64,000 bases of DNA from an uncultured Granulicatella sp. (GTDB lineage: Bacteria > Bacillota > Bacilli > Lactobacillales > Aerococcaceae). The notes below the pieces were generated by a model, which saw nothing but the letters and a program-made list of their open reading frames with translations, made no database searches and was not told the DNA's origin. A program made the translations under genes and the position numbers. Where the stretch lies: the NCBI RefSeq assembly GCF_938030755.1, contig NZ_CALHIF010000022.1:1-64000 (forward strand). Direction: 5' to 3'. This document shows positions 7,603 to 18,595 of this stretch, piece after piece (within the stretch, counting starts at the first letter, position 1; each line of letters starts with the position of its first letter).

Positions 7603-7857
7603 ATGACAACTATCGTATCAATCTCTGATGAGTACATTACATTAGGGCAATTTTTAAAACATATTGACGTCATTACAACGGGCGGACAAGCAAAATGGTA
7701 CCTGCAAGAATATACAGTTTTTGTAGATGGAGAGTTAGAAAATCGACGTGGTAGAAAATTATATCCGAATACACGTGTCGAAATACCTGATGAAGGTATT
7801 TTTATTGTGAAAGAAATGAAATCGGATGAAAATGATTTGAACACACATGACGCATGA
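7603..7857 (+). CDS. yaaA: S4-domain protein YaaA (RNA-binding, ribosome-associated family)
   Basis: This 84-residue protein is built round an S4 RNA-binding fold: ITLGQFLKHIDVITTGGQAKWYL, then VFVDGELENRRGRKLYPNTRVEI. It is the conserved small gene between dnaN and recF in Firmicutes. GAAAAGAGGAAGTTC precedes the ATG, and its end overlaps recF by 4 nt (ATGA), implying translational coupling. Assignment is by family and position; its exact RNA target cannot be read from sequence. Confidence 0.93.
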   Translation: MTTIVSISDEYITLGQFLKHIDVITTGGQAKWYLQEYTVFVDGELENRRGRKLYPNTRVEIPDEGIFIVKEMKSDENDLNTHDA

Positions 7858-8981
7858 AGCTGACTAATTTACAATTACAAAACTTTCGTAATTATGAATC
7901 TGTCCAACTAGAGTTTACAGACGGTGTGCATGTTTTTATTGGTGAAAATGCACAGGGGAAAACCAACCTGATGGAGTCGATTTACGCCTTGGCGATGACA
8001 AAGAGCCACCGCACTACAAATGACAAAGAACTGATTGGATGGAAAAAAGACTTTGCGACGATTAAAGGGACCGTTGAAAAAACAGCGACAAAGACGAATT
8101 TAGAATTGCAATTTTCTAAAAAAGGAAAAATCGCGAAAGTGAATTATTTGGAGCAAAAACGACTGAGTTCCTACCTTGGAAACTTAAATGTCATCCTCTT
8201 TGCCCCAGAGAACCTCACGCTTGTCAAAGGGTCTCCGCAAAATAGACGTAAATTCGTGGATATGGAACTTGGACAAATGAGTTCCCTCTACCTCTATGAT
8301 TTAGTGGAATATAATCGCGTCTTAAAACAACGCAATACTTATTTGAAACAGCTAGCCATTAAGAAAAAGCAACCGGACGAATACTTAGAGGTTTTAAGCG
8401 AGATGTTAAGCGAGTTAGCTAGTAAAATCGTCTTTCATCGTCTTGATTTTATGAAGCAATTGGAGGCTTTAGCCATTCCGATTCATGATCAGTTATCGCT
8501 TGGTCGTGAGAAATTCTCGGTTTCGTATCAAGCAACGATTCCGCTGGAGGATGGACTGACTCCTTCGCAAATGAAAGAAATTTATATCGATCAATTCAAG
8601 AAGAATCAAACTCGTGAGGCGGATCAAGCCACAACGCTGATTGGACCGCACCGTGACGATTTGATTTTTTATTTGAACGAGATTCCGGTTCAAACGTACG
8701 GTTCGCAAGGACAGCAACGTTCGACCGTACTGAGTTTGAAGCTTGCAGAAATCGAATTGATGAAATTATCAACAGGCGAGTATCCTCTTCTATTATTAGA
8801 TGATGTACTTTCAGAACTCGATGATGATAGACAAACCCATCTGATTAAGGCCATTGAAAATAAAGTGCAAACCTTTATTACCACAACAAGCCTGGATGGG
8901 ATTAAGCAACAATTTATTAATGAACCGGTCGTAATACCGATTGAAAAAGGAACTATTTTAAAAATGGAGAGTGAGAATTAG
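7854..8981 (+). CDS. recF: DNA replication and repair protein RecF
   Basis: This 375-residue SMC-like ATPase loads RecA at gaps with RecO and RecR. Walker A GENAQGKT is at residues 30-37. The ABC signature appears as YGSQGQQRSTVLSLKLAE, and Walker B is PLLLLDDVLSELD. Length is normal. It overlaps yaaA by 4 nt and is 3 nt from gyrB, so the four genes form one operon. Confidence 0.98.
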   Translation: MKLTNLQLQNFRNYESVQLEFTDGVHVFIGENAQGKTNLMESIYALAMTKSHRTTNDKELIGWKKDFATIKGTVEKTATKTNLELQFSKKGKIAKVNYLEQKRLSSYLGNLNVILFAPENLTLVKGSPQNRRKFVDMELGQMSSLYLYDLVEYNRVLKQRNTYLKQLAIKKKQPDEYLEVLSEMLSELASKIVFHRLDFMKQLEALAIPIHDQLSLGREKFSVSYQATIPLEDGLTPSQMKEIYIDQFKKNQTREADQATTLIGPHRDDLIFYLNEIPVQTYGSQGQQRSTVLSLKLAEIELMKLSTGEYPLLLLDDVLSELDDDRQTHLIKAIENKVQTFITTTSLDGIKQQFINEPVVIPIEKGTILKMESEN

Positions 8982-10922
<1,941 letters not shown>

Positions 10923-10967
10923 TCCAGTAATCGAATTTGAAGAGAAGAATAGAAAAGGAGACGAATT

Positions 10968-13553
10968 ATGTCTGAAGAAGTGAAACACTTTGAAGAAACT
11001 TTTGAATCAACTGATTTAGTACAAACGATGCGTAAATCATTTCTTGAGTATTCGATGAGTGTTATTGTATCGCGTGCCCTACCAGATGTGCGTGATGGAT
11101 TAAAACCAGTACACCGTCGTATTTTATATGGAATGAGTGAACTTGGAGTAACACCGGACAAACCGCATAAAAAATCTGCGCGTATTGTCGGGGACGTAAT
11201 GGGTAAATATCACCCACACGGTGACTCTGCCATTTACGATGCCATGGTTCGTATGGCACAAGATTTCTCATACCGTTACCCATTAATTGATGGTCACGGT
11301 AACTTTGGTTCTGTCGATGGAGACGGAGCCGCTGCGATGCGTTATACAGAGGCTCGTATGAGTAAAATTGCTCTTGAAATGCTTCGCGATATTAACAAAG
11401 ATACGATTAATTTCCGTGATAACTACGATTCAACAGAACGTGAACCGGAAGTATTACCAGCACGTATTCCAAACTTATTAGTCAACGGTGCGACAGGGAT
11501 TGCCGTAGGGATGGCAACGAATATTCCACCACATAACTTAGCGGAAGTCATCTCTGCTCTTCACTTATTAATGAAGAACCCTGATGTAACCACTACTGAA
11601 TTGATGGAAGCTCTCCCAGGTCCTGACTTTCCAACTGGAGGAATTGTCTTAGGTAAATCAGGAATTCGTCGTGCATACGAAACAGGACGCGGATCGATTA
11701 CGGTTCGTGGACGCGTACAAATCGAAGAATTGAAAAATGGAAAAGAACGCATCATCATCACTGAATTACCATATATGGTGAATAAAGCGCGTTTAGTAGA
11801 ACGTATCGCACAATTACACCACGAGAAGAAAATCGAAGGAATTACTTACTTAAACGATGAATCTGACCGTGTGGGAATGCGTGTTGTGATTGAAGTGCGT
11901 CGTGATGTTTCCGCATCCGTTGTATTAAATAATTTATACAAATTAACACCATTACAATCAAACTTCGGATTCAATATGCTTGCGATTGTGAATCAAGAAC
12001 CAAAAGTATTGAGCTTAAAAGAAATTTTACGACACTACTTAGACCACCAAGAAGAAGTCGTTCGTCGTCGTAGCTTATTCGATAAGAAAAAAGCGGAAGA
12101 CCGTGCTCACATTTTAGAAGGGTTACAAATCGCTTTAGACCATATCGATGCGATTGTGGCGATTTTAAGAAGTTCAGCTAGTGGAGATATCGCTAAAGAC
12201 CGCTTCATGAATGAATACGGCTTAAGCGATAAACAAGCACAAGCAATCTTGGATATGCGTATGGTTCGTTTAACAGGATTAGAACGCGAGAAAATCGATG
12301 CAGAATACAACGAATTACAAGCAACCATCCAATACTTAGAAAAAGTATTAGCAAGTGAAGAACTTCGTTACGAAATCATCGAACAAGAGCTTCTTGAAAT
12401 CCAACAACGTTTCGACAATTCTCGTCGTACAGAATTATTAGTCGGAGAAGCATTAAGCCTTGAAGATGAAGATTTAATCGAACAAGAAGATGTCGTCATT
12501 ACATTAACGAAGAATGGATATATCAAACGTCTTGCCAACACTGAATTCAAGGCACAACGCCGTGGAGGACGTGGGGTTCAAGGAATGAGCGTCCATGATG
12601 ATGACTACGTGGAAAACATGATTTCATGTTCAACACATGATTCACTCCTCTTCTTTACGAATACAGGGAAAGTTTACCAAGCAAAAGGGTATGAAATTCC
12701 TGAATATAGCCGTACAGCAAAAGGATTACCAGTCATCAACTTATTAAACATTGATTCAGCTGAGAAAATTCAAGCGATTATCAGTGTGCCAGAATCTGAC
12801 GAAACAGAACGCTACTTGTTCTTTACAACATTACGTGGAACCGTCAAACGTGTTCGTCTATCGGAATTCAAGAATATCCGTACAAATGGTCTACGTGCCA
12901 TCCAATTACGTGAAGATGATGAACTCATCCGTGTAGTGGTCACAAGCGGAAATGATGGAATTATCCTTGGAACTTATCACGGTAATGCTGTAAGCTTCCA
13001 TGAAGATAAAGTTCGTGCGATGGGTCGTACCGCTTCAGGTGTTCGTGGGGTTTCTCTACGTGACGGTGACTATGTCATCGGAATGGATATTTTAACTCCT
13101 GATAATGAAGTATTAGTCGTGAGTGAAAAAGGATACGGAAAACGTACGGCTGCGAGTGAATACGCATTGAAAGGCCGTGGTGGTAAAGGAGTTCGTACAC
13201 TTCGGATTACCGAGAAAAACGGACCACTTGTCTGCTTACGTACGGTAACTGGAGATGAAGACTTACTTATCATGACCAATAAAGGGGTTATCATCAGATT
13301 CCATGCCGAAGACGTGTCTCAAACAGGCCGTGGTGCACTTGGAGTTCGTATGATGCGTCTCGATCAAGATGCGATTGTAAGTTCATTAGCGATTGTAGAC
13401 CGCGAAGAAGAAACAGAAGAAGATTCTCTTGCCACTGACTCATCGACTGAATCAGTAGCAACAGAAAATCCAACTGCATCCCTTTCAGATGAGGCCATCA
13501 AAGGCAATATGAAAGACTTTGCGCAACAATTAGTTGACGAAGAAAACGAATAA
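10968..13553 (+). CDS. gyrA: DNA gyrase subunit A
   Basis: This 861-residue DNA-cleaving subunit of gyrase has its catalytic Tyr at 126 ([10 protein letters not shown]). The quinolone-determining region has Ser87 and Asp91 (HGDSAIYD). The GyrA box [10 protein letters not shown] starts the C-terminal beta-pinwheel (about 520-830). The last 50 residues are acidic and Ser/Thr-rich, a common variable tail. AAAAGGAGACGAATT precedes the ATG. A strong terminator follows at 13563-13588. Confidence 0.99.
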   Translation: MSEEVKHFEETFESTDLVQTMRKSFLEYSMSVIVSRALPDVRDGLKPVHRRILYGMSELGVTPDKPHKKSARIVGDVMGKYHPHGDSAIYDAMVRMAQDFSYRYPLIDGHGNFGSVDGDGAAAMRYTEARMSKIALEMLRDINKDTINFRDNYDSTEREPEVLPARIPNLLVNGATGIAVGMATNIPPHNLAEVISALHLLMKNPDVTTTELMEALPGPDFPTGGIVLGKSGIRRAYETGRGSITVRGRVQIEELKNGKERIIITELPYMVNKARLVERIAQLHHEKKIEGITYLNDESDRVGMRVVIEVRRDVSASVVLNNLYKLTPLQSNFGFNMLAIVNQEPKVLSLKEILRHYLDHQEEVVRRRSLFDKKKAEDRAHILEGLQIALDHIDAIVAILRSSASGDIAKDRFMNEYGLSDKQAQAILDMRMVRLTGLEREKIDAEYNELQATIQYLEKVLASEELRYEIIEQELLEIQQRFDNSRRTELLVGEALSLEDEDLIEQEDVVITLTKNGYIKRLANTEFKAQRRGGRGVQGMSVHDDDYVENMISCSTHDSLLFFTNTGKVYQAKGYEIPEYSRTAKGLPVINLLNIDSAEKIQAIISVPESDETERYLFFTTLRGTVKRVRLSEFKNIRTNGLRAIQLREDDELIRVVVTSGNDGIILGTYHGNAVSFHEDKVRAMGRTASGVRGVSLRDGDYVIGMDILTPDNEVLVVSEKGYGKRTAASEYALKGRGGKGVRTLRITEKNGPLVCLRTVTGDEDLLIMTNKGVIIRFHAEDVSQTGRGALGVRMMRLDQDAIVSSLAIVDREEETEEDSLATDSSTESVATENPTASLSDEAIKGNMKDFAQQLVDEENE

Positions 13554-13562
13554 TTAGTAAGC

Positions 13563-13588
13563 AAAAAGCCATCAAATGATGGCTTTTT
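13563..13588 (+). terminator. terminator after gyrA
   Basis: A 12-bp perfect stem (13563-13574 with 13577-13588) ends in five T residues. The stem is symmetric enough to act on both strands. Confidence 0.9.
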
Positions 13589-13641
13589 GAGTTCTGTTTT
13601 TTCTTTATGATGCTAAAAGGAGTATCAAAATCACTCATTAA

Positions 13642-13674
13642 GATTACGAAGAATCATACGGATTTGTAGTAATC
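13642..13674 (-). repeat. deleted derivative of the 183-bp fold-back element
   Basis: Read on the minus strand, the 33 bp begin GATTACTAC like the left arm of the element at 40747 and end with the right arm of that element, differing at one base over about 24. The whole interior, including the apical hairpin, is missing. See 40747-40929 and 46538-46720. Confidence 0.75.
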
Positions 13675-13784
13675 GAATGGAAAGCTTTTTAGCAAAAAAA
13701 TACTCTTTTTACGCAAAAAAGTACTACTTTTTAGAATTTTTATCGGTATAATAAGGGTGAAATAATCCATAAGGAGGAATTTAC

Positions 13785-14528
13785 ATGATTGAATTTAAAA
13801 ATGTTTCAAAAGTATATGAAAAAACCGTCGCTTTAGATGGACTCAACTTAACGATTGAAAGTGGAAAAATTATCGGACTGATTGGACATAATGGTGCAGG
13901 AAAATCAACAACCATTAAATCCTTAGTAAGTGTTATCAATCCAACAAGCGGAGAAATTATTGTGGACGGACAAGAATTGTCATCCAATCGTCTAGCCATT
14001 AAAGAAAAAATTGGCTATGTAGCTGATAGCCCAGACCTATTTCTACGCTTAACAGCCAATGAATTCTGGGAATTAGTCGCCTCTTCTTATGGCATGACTC
14101 TAGACGAAGTAGAAAGTCGTCTTGCTTATTTATTAGAATTATTTGATTTCGAAGGACATCGCTATGAAGTCATTGATTCGTTTTCACACGGGATGCGTCA
14201 AAAGGTATTCGTCATCGGAGCGCTTTTATCAGACCCTGAAATTTGGGTACTCGATGAACCAATGACGGGTCTTGACCCACAAGCTTCTTACGACTTGAAG
14301 AAATTAATGCGTGAACATGCCGATAAAGGCAATACCGTTCTCTTCTCGACACATGTTTTAGAAGTAGCAGAACAACTTTGCGATAAGATTGCGATTTTGA
14401 AAAGAGGAAAACTACTCTTCTACGGTACGATTCAAGAATTGAAAGGCCAACAACCAGAAAGCACGCTTGAAGAAATCTACTTATCACTAGCCGGTAGACA
14501 AGAAGGAGTGGATTCACATGCGGTTTAA
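13785..14528 (+). CDS. ABC transporter ATP-binding protein (EcsA-like)
   Basis: A 247-residue nucleotide-binding subunit. Walker A GHNGAGKST is at 34-42. The signature is degenerate (SHGMRQKVFV), as in EcsA/YtrB-type exporters. Walker B is IWVLDEPMTGLD, and the switch His lies in LFSTHVLE. AAGGAGGAATTTAC precedes the ATG. It overlaps the permease gene by 11 nt. EcsAB affects secretion and intramembrane proteolysis in Bacillus; that role here is inferred, and the substrate is unknown. Confidence 0.9.
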   Translation: MIEFKNVSKVYEKTVALDGLNLTIESGKIIGLIGHNGAGKSTTIKSLVSVINPTSGEIIVDGQELSSNRLAIKEKIGYVADSPDLFLRLTANEFWELVASSYGMTLDEVESRLAYLLELFDFEGHRYEVIDSFSHGMRQKVFVIGALLSDPEIWVLDEPMTGLDPQASYDLKKLMREHADKGNTVLFSTHVLEVAEQLCDKIAILKRGKLLFYGTIQELKGQQPESTLEEIYLSLAGRQEGVDSHAV

Positions 14529-16161
14529 TCGAATTCTGACGCTGGTGAAGACCAATTTAATTTTTGCGACGCAACCGGCACAATTACAAAATTATCGAAA
14601 GAAACAGGCGAAAAATCCATCGAAATCGGTGAATGTTGCGATGAGAACGTTGATTCAACAATTGCTATTTGCGGTGATGTTTGGAGCTTTATTTGGAATT
14701 CCAGGAGCAATTTCGGGACGTTCATACCCTCCACTTCAATTTGCAAGTACGGTTTTCTTATTCTTGATGATTTTAATTTCGCAAGCTTTACCAGCTGTTT
14801 ACAATGTCTTTTATGAAAGTAAAGACTTTGAATCGTATTTGCCATATGCTTTTACAGAATTAGAAGTGGTTCTTGGAAAGAGCCTTTCGATTGTGGTGGC
14901 TACATTGCAAGGTTTTCTTCCAATCGTAATGCTATTTGGAATCCATGTGTATTTTTCAAGGGGAAACTTCCTCCTCACGATTCCAATTGCCTTAATCGGG
15001 GCACTTGTACTTAGTGTGACTGTTTACGTATTGATGTTTCTTCTCTGCTTCTTCCTAGCGAAGATTCCATTCTTTAGAAAATATCAATCCGTGATTGCGA
15101 ATGTTTTAATTTTTGGGATTTCTCTTGGAGCCGTTATTGGTTATCAAATGATTTTGTCAAAATCCGTGGTGAATACTGTATTAACAGGAGAAATGCCACT
15201 TTTCCTTCAACCAGTACTTGCTTTCTATAATGCAATCTTAAATCCATTCGATATGAGTGTTTATCCAACGATTGGATTCGTGATTTTAGTATTTGTGGCG
15301 ATTTTACTACTCGTGAAGTTCATTGTATTGCCAAACTTCTATCAAGCTGTTTCGCAAACATCGTCTTCGAAAGTAAAAGTTGAACGTGTAAAAGAAATGG
15401 AGTTAGATGGCAATAAGCTTTCAACAAAATTTATGATTCGCTATACCCTTCGTCAATTAATGGAAGGTTCTGTATTAACGCAAACGATTATTGCTGCAGG
15501 AATATTACCATATCTCTTGCTTCTTCCAACAGTTTTTAATTTAAGGAATGCTCCAGCAGGGATTAATTTTATGAATTTCATAAATCTAAACACCTTCTTA
15601 CCATTTGCGATGTTTATTACCTTCATTGCATTCTTCAATACAGGAGGAAACAACTTATTAGCGGTCGGAATTTCGCTCGAGCGGGAAAACTATTATTATT
15701 TAAAAGTTCTTCCATTCGATATGCATCAATTTTTGGAACGTAAATTCTGGATTCTCTTTGCGATTCAGTCTGCGATTCCGGTCATTCTTATGACGGTCAT
15801 TTGTACGGTTCTTCGCTTACCGATTTATATGACCTTAGGCATCATTCTCTCATGGGGAATTATCAGTCTAGGGCTTAGTCGTTGGGGATACGCCAGAGAC
15901 TTGAAGCTCTTTACCCCAAGTTGGACGAATGTCATCGAGCTTTTAAACCGTACGCGTGGTGGGATTAAAGCGATTATTTTCATGGTCGTTCTATTCGGGT
16001 TTATCTTCGGGGCGATTTATTTATTAAGTCACTTACCAGAATGGAATCGTACTTTCGTTTGGTTCATTACAATTGCGTATGTTGTCTTGATTCTCGGGTT
16101 ATCGATTTTTGCAACATTCTACTATAAGAAAAAATTACATGAATTAGTCGATTCTGAATAA
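14518..16161 (+). CDS. ABC transporter permease, multi-spanning (Ecs-type system)
   Basis: A 547-residue integral membrane protein with about 12 predicted hydrophobic segments (first near residues 45-70, last near 515-540). The N-terminal cytoplasmic segment is basic (NYRKKQAKNPSKS). It is longer than EcsB (about 400 aa) and resembles the large two-half permeases paired with single EcsA-like ATPases in lactobacilli. It starts inside the ATPase gene with GAAGGAGTGG as ribosome binding site. A terminator closes the pair at 16168-16196. Export function is inferred. Confidence 0.85.
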   Translation: MRFNRILTLVKTNLIFATQPAQLQNYRKKQAKNPSKSVNVAMRTLIQQLLFAVMFGALFGIPGAISGRSYPPLQFASTVFLFLMILISQALPAVYNVFYESKDFESYLPYAFTELEVVLGKSLSIVVATLQGFLPIVMLFGIHVYFSRGNFLLTIPIALIGALVLSVTVYVLMFLLCFFLAKIPFFRKYQSVIANVLIFGISLGAVIGYQMILSKSVVNTVLTGEMPLFLQPVLAFYNAILNPFDMSVYPTIGFVILVFVAILLLVKFIVLPNFYQAVSQTSSSKVKVERVKEMELDGNKLSTKFMIRYTLRQLMEGSVLTQTIIAAGILPYLLLLPTVFNLRNAPAGINFMNFINLNTFLPFAMFITFIAFFNTGGNNLLAVGISLERENYYYLKVLPFDMHQFLERKFWILFAIQSAIPVILMTVICTVLRLPIYMTLGIILSWGIISLGLSRWGYARDLKLFTPSWTNVIELLNRTRGGIKAIIFMVVLFGFIFGAIYLLSHLPEWNRTFVWFITIAYVVLILGLSIFATFYYKKKLHELVDSE

Positions 16162-16167
16162 TGATTG

Positions 16168-16197
16168 AAGACTTAGAGAATGTCTCTAAGTCTTTTT
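16168..16197 (+). terminator. terminator after the ABC exporter pair
   Basis: A 12-bp stem (16168-16179 with 16183-16194) has a 3-nt loop and is followed by T residues. A second small hairpin with a T run (AACCTAT/ATAGGTT) follows at 16201-16221. Confidence 0.88.
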
Positions 16198-16277
16198 TAT
16201 AACCTATTTTATAGGTTTTTTAAGGAGTATAACCTAAAGTTATAACAAATGATAGAAAAACGATATAAGAAAACCTG

Positions 16278-16306
16278 TTGCTATGCAGTTTATTCTCTGT
16301 TATCCT
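16278..16306 (+). promoter_or_regulatory. candidate promoter of the T-box operon
   Basis: The -35 is TTGCTA (16278-16283), the spacer 17 bp and the -10 TATCCT (16301-16306). Each box matches consensus at four of six positions. It sits just before the T-box leader. Confidence 0.5.
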
Positions 16307-16329
16307 AAGACCATATTCATCAGACATCA

Positions 16330-16582
16330 CAAAGAACAGGTGAGTAGAAAATAAGATTTGCTAAGAGAGTCTCGGTAGGTGGAAAGAGATCAAATTGAAT
16401 TTTTGAAGATGGCCTCGGAGTGATTTTACGTCGAATCATTAGACGTAAATGGGTAGCCCATTATAGCTGTAGAGTATAACACCCAGTGTGCGTACTCGGT
16501 AAGGTAGGATTCGTGAGGATTCTACAAAACAAGGTGGTAACACGAAATTTCGTCCTTGCAGTAGCGATACTGTGAGGATTTT
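16330..16582 (+). promoter_or_regulatory. T-box riboswitch, probably methionine-specific
   Basis: This is a tRNA-sensing leader. Stem I carries AGAGAGT and GGTAGGTGGAAAGAG elements. The T-box antiterminator sequence AACAAGGTGGTAACACG is at 16528-16544. The competing terminator is a 10-bp stem (CCTTGCAGTA with TACTGTGAGG) followed by six T residues near 16575-16582. The best specifier candidate is ATG at 16409-16411 on the 3' side of stem I, which would read tRNA-Met. That fits the MetE-like genes downstream. The T-box call is firm; the specifier is an inference without a computed fold. Confidence 0.9.
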
Positions 16583-16604
16583 TTATTTATAGGAGGAATG
16601 TACA

Positions 16605-17738
16605 ATGTCAACATTACAAGCACCATTTAGAGTAGATCACGTAGGAAGTTATTTACGTCCAAGAGATTTAGTAGAAGCACGCGCAAAATTTGCAAATGGC
16701 GAAATTACACACGAAGAATTAACAGCTGTAGAAGATAAAGAAATCCGCGAACTTGTTAAAAAACAAATCGCTGCTGGTTTAAAAGGCGTTACAGACGGAG
16801 AATTCCGCCGTGCGTACTGGCATTTAGATTTCTTCTGGGGATTCAATGGTGTAGAACATACTGTTGGAGAACATGGTTATAAATTCAACGGTATTGAAAC
16901 AAAAGCCGATACGTCAACATTAACGGCTCCAATCGATGGACATAACCACCCATTCGTAGAACATTTCAAATTCTTACGTGACTTAGTGAAAGATGAAGAT
17001 GTTATTGTGAAATTCACAATTCCTTCTCCATCACAATTCTATTTCGAATTAATCCGTACTCCTGAACACATTGCAGCTTGGAAAGCAGTGTATCCAACTG
17101 AAAAAGAGCTGTTCGAAGCGATTAAAAACGCATATGTAGATGTGATTACAGACTTATACAACGAAGGTCTTCGCACGCTTCAATTTGACGACTGTACATG
17201 GGGCGCTTTAGCAGACGATGGTTTTGCAAAACGTTTCAATGCAGACCGTCCATTAGAAGAAGTTCGTCGTGACTTTGCTGGTCGTGCTTTACACTTAAAC
17301 AACTCAGTTCTTGATGCATTACCAAAAGACTTAGTAGTGAATACACACGTTTGCCGTGGTAACTTCCACTCAACATGGATTTCTCAAGGGGGATATGAAA
17401 AAGTAGAAGATGAGCTATTAGCAGGCGAACACGTAAATGCGTACTACTTAGAATACGATACAGACCGTGCCGGCGACTTCAAGCCTCTTGCAAAAGTATC
17501 TGACGGTAAGAAAGTCGTTTTAGGACTCTTAACTTCAAAATTTGCGGATTTAGAAGATAAAGATGAAGTCATTGCTCGTATTAAAGAAGCAAGCCAATAT
17601 GTGCCACTTGAAAACTTATACTTAAGTACACAATGTGGATTTGCCTCAACAGAAGAAGGAAATGTCATTAAAGAAGAAGATCAATGGAAGAAAATCGCAT
17701 TGATTTCAGAAATTGCACGTGAGGTTTGGGGAGAATAA
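16605..17738 (+). CDS. MetE C-terminal-like protein (YxjG/YxjH family), first copy
   Basis: A 377-residue protein related to the catalytic C-terminal half of cobalamin-independent methionine synthase. The zinc ligands are visible: His248 and Cys250 in NTHVCRGNF, and Cys344 in STQCGF. The homocysteine/folate half of full MetE (about 400 residues) is absent. The family moves methyl groups to homocysteine or related thiols; the methyl donor is not known. It starts after AGGAGGAATGTACA, directly behind the T-box terminator. It is about half identical by eye to the protein at 18596. AccK-like start context and context of a Met T-box support a sulfur amino-acid role. Confidence 0.88.
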   Translation: MSTLQAPFRVDHVGSYLRPRDLVEARAKFANGEITHEELTAVEDKEIRELVKKQIAAGLKGVTDGEFRRAYWHLDFFWGFNGVEHTVGEHGYKFNGIETKADTSTLTAPIDGHNHPFVEHFKFLRDLVKDEDVIVKFTIPSPSQFYFELIRTPEHIAAWKAVYPTEKELFEAIKNAYVDVITDLYNEGLRTLQFDDCTWGALADDGFAKRFNADRPLEEVRRDFAGRALHLNNSVLDALPKDLVVNTHVCRGNFHSTWISQGGYEKVEDELLAGEHVNAYYLEYDTDRAGDFKPLAKVSDGKKVVLGLLTSKFADLEDKDEVIARIKEASQYVPLENLYLSTQCGFASTEEGNVIKEEDQWKKIALISEIAREVWGE

Positions 17739-17763
17739 TCCTCACATTATAAAACAAACAAAA

Positions 17764-17801
17764 AGGCTGTGGGGAGAATGACTTTTGAACCACAGCCTTC
17801 C
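17764..17801 (+). other. intercistronic hairpin between the MetE-like gene and the cyclase
   Basis: A 10-bp stem (AAGGCTGTGG with CCACAGCCTT) has a 17-nt loop and no T run. It could protect the upstream message or adjust expression ratios within the operon. Confidence 0.5.
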
Positions 17802-17824
17802 CCTATTTAGAAAGGATGAAAACT

Positions 17825-18577
17825 ATGTCAACATTTCAACAACAATTAGCACAAGCTTACGAAACATTAAAACAAGCCAAATGGATAAACTTAAGCCATC
17901 AAATTGATGCCGATAGCCCTCACTTCCCTGCTCTACCAGCATTGGAACAAAAAGATTTATTTACATTAAAAGATGGATTCCACGTGCAACAACTATCCGT
18001 AGTGACACAATACGGTACGCATATCGACCCACCTTGCCACTTCTATGAAGGCGGACGTTTCCTCGATGAAATCGAGTTGAAAGATTTATTATTGCCACTC
18101 TACGTCATCGACCGTTCAAAAGAAGTAGCCGAAAATCCAAATTACGAATTAACAAAAGCAGACGTTTTAGTGTTTGAAGAAGAATACGGACAAATCGAAC
18201 CAGGGGCCTTTGTCGCCTTCCGTAGTGACTGGTCACATCGTTGGCCAAGCCAAGACGAAGTTCGTAATTTATATGAAAATGACGTTCAACATACTCCAGG
18301 TTGGGCAAAAGACGCGCTTGAATTTTTAATTCACGAACGTCATGTGAAAGCCGTTGGTCACGAAACATTAGATACAGACTCAGGTGTTCATGCAGCAGCG
18401 CATGGTTTAACAAACGAATATTACTTATTAAGCCAAAATATCTTCCAAGTTGAAGTATTAGCGAACCTTGACCAAGTTCCTGCAGTGGGGGCTGTGATTT
18501 CAATTTCATACCCAAACTGGAAACAGACTCCAGGGTCACCTGTTCGCGCCATTGCCTATTTACCAGAAGCTGAATAA
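17825..18577 (+). CDS. cyclase-family metal-dependent hydrolase
   Basis: A 250-residue member of the cyclase/kynurenine-formamidase-like family (PF04199 type). The metal-binding motif appears as YGTHIDPPCHF, with further His in DWSHRW and GHETLDTDSGVHAAAH. I choose the ATG at 17825, which has GAAAGGATG upstream; the ATG at 17816 is inside that ribosome binding site. It lies between two MetE-like genes and 18 nt before the second, so all three should be co-expressed under the Met T-box. The substrate is unknown: a formamidase, or opening of a cyclic thio-compound, are possibilities only. Confidence 0.85.
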   Translation: MSTFQQQLAQAYETLKQAKWINLSHQIDADSPHFPALPALEQKDLFTLKDGFHVQQLSVVTQYGTHIDPPCHFYEGGRFLDEIELKDLLLPLYVIDRSKEVAENPNYELTKADVLVFEEEYGQIEPGAFVAFRSDWSHRWPSQDEVRNLYENDVQHTPGWAKDALEFLIHERHVKAVGHETLDTDSGVHAAAHGLTNEYYLLSQNIFQVEVLANLDQVPAVGAVISISYPNWKQTPGSPVRAIAYLPEAE

Positions 18578-18595
18578 ACGAAAAGAGGAAAATAG

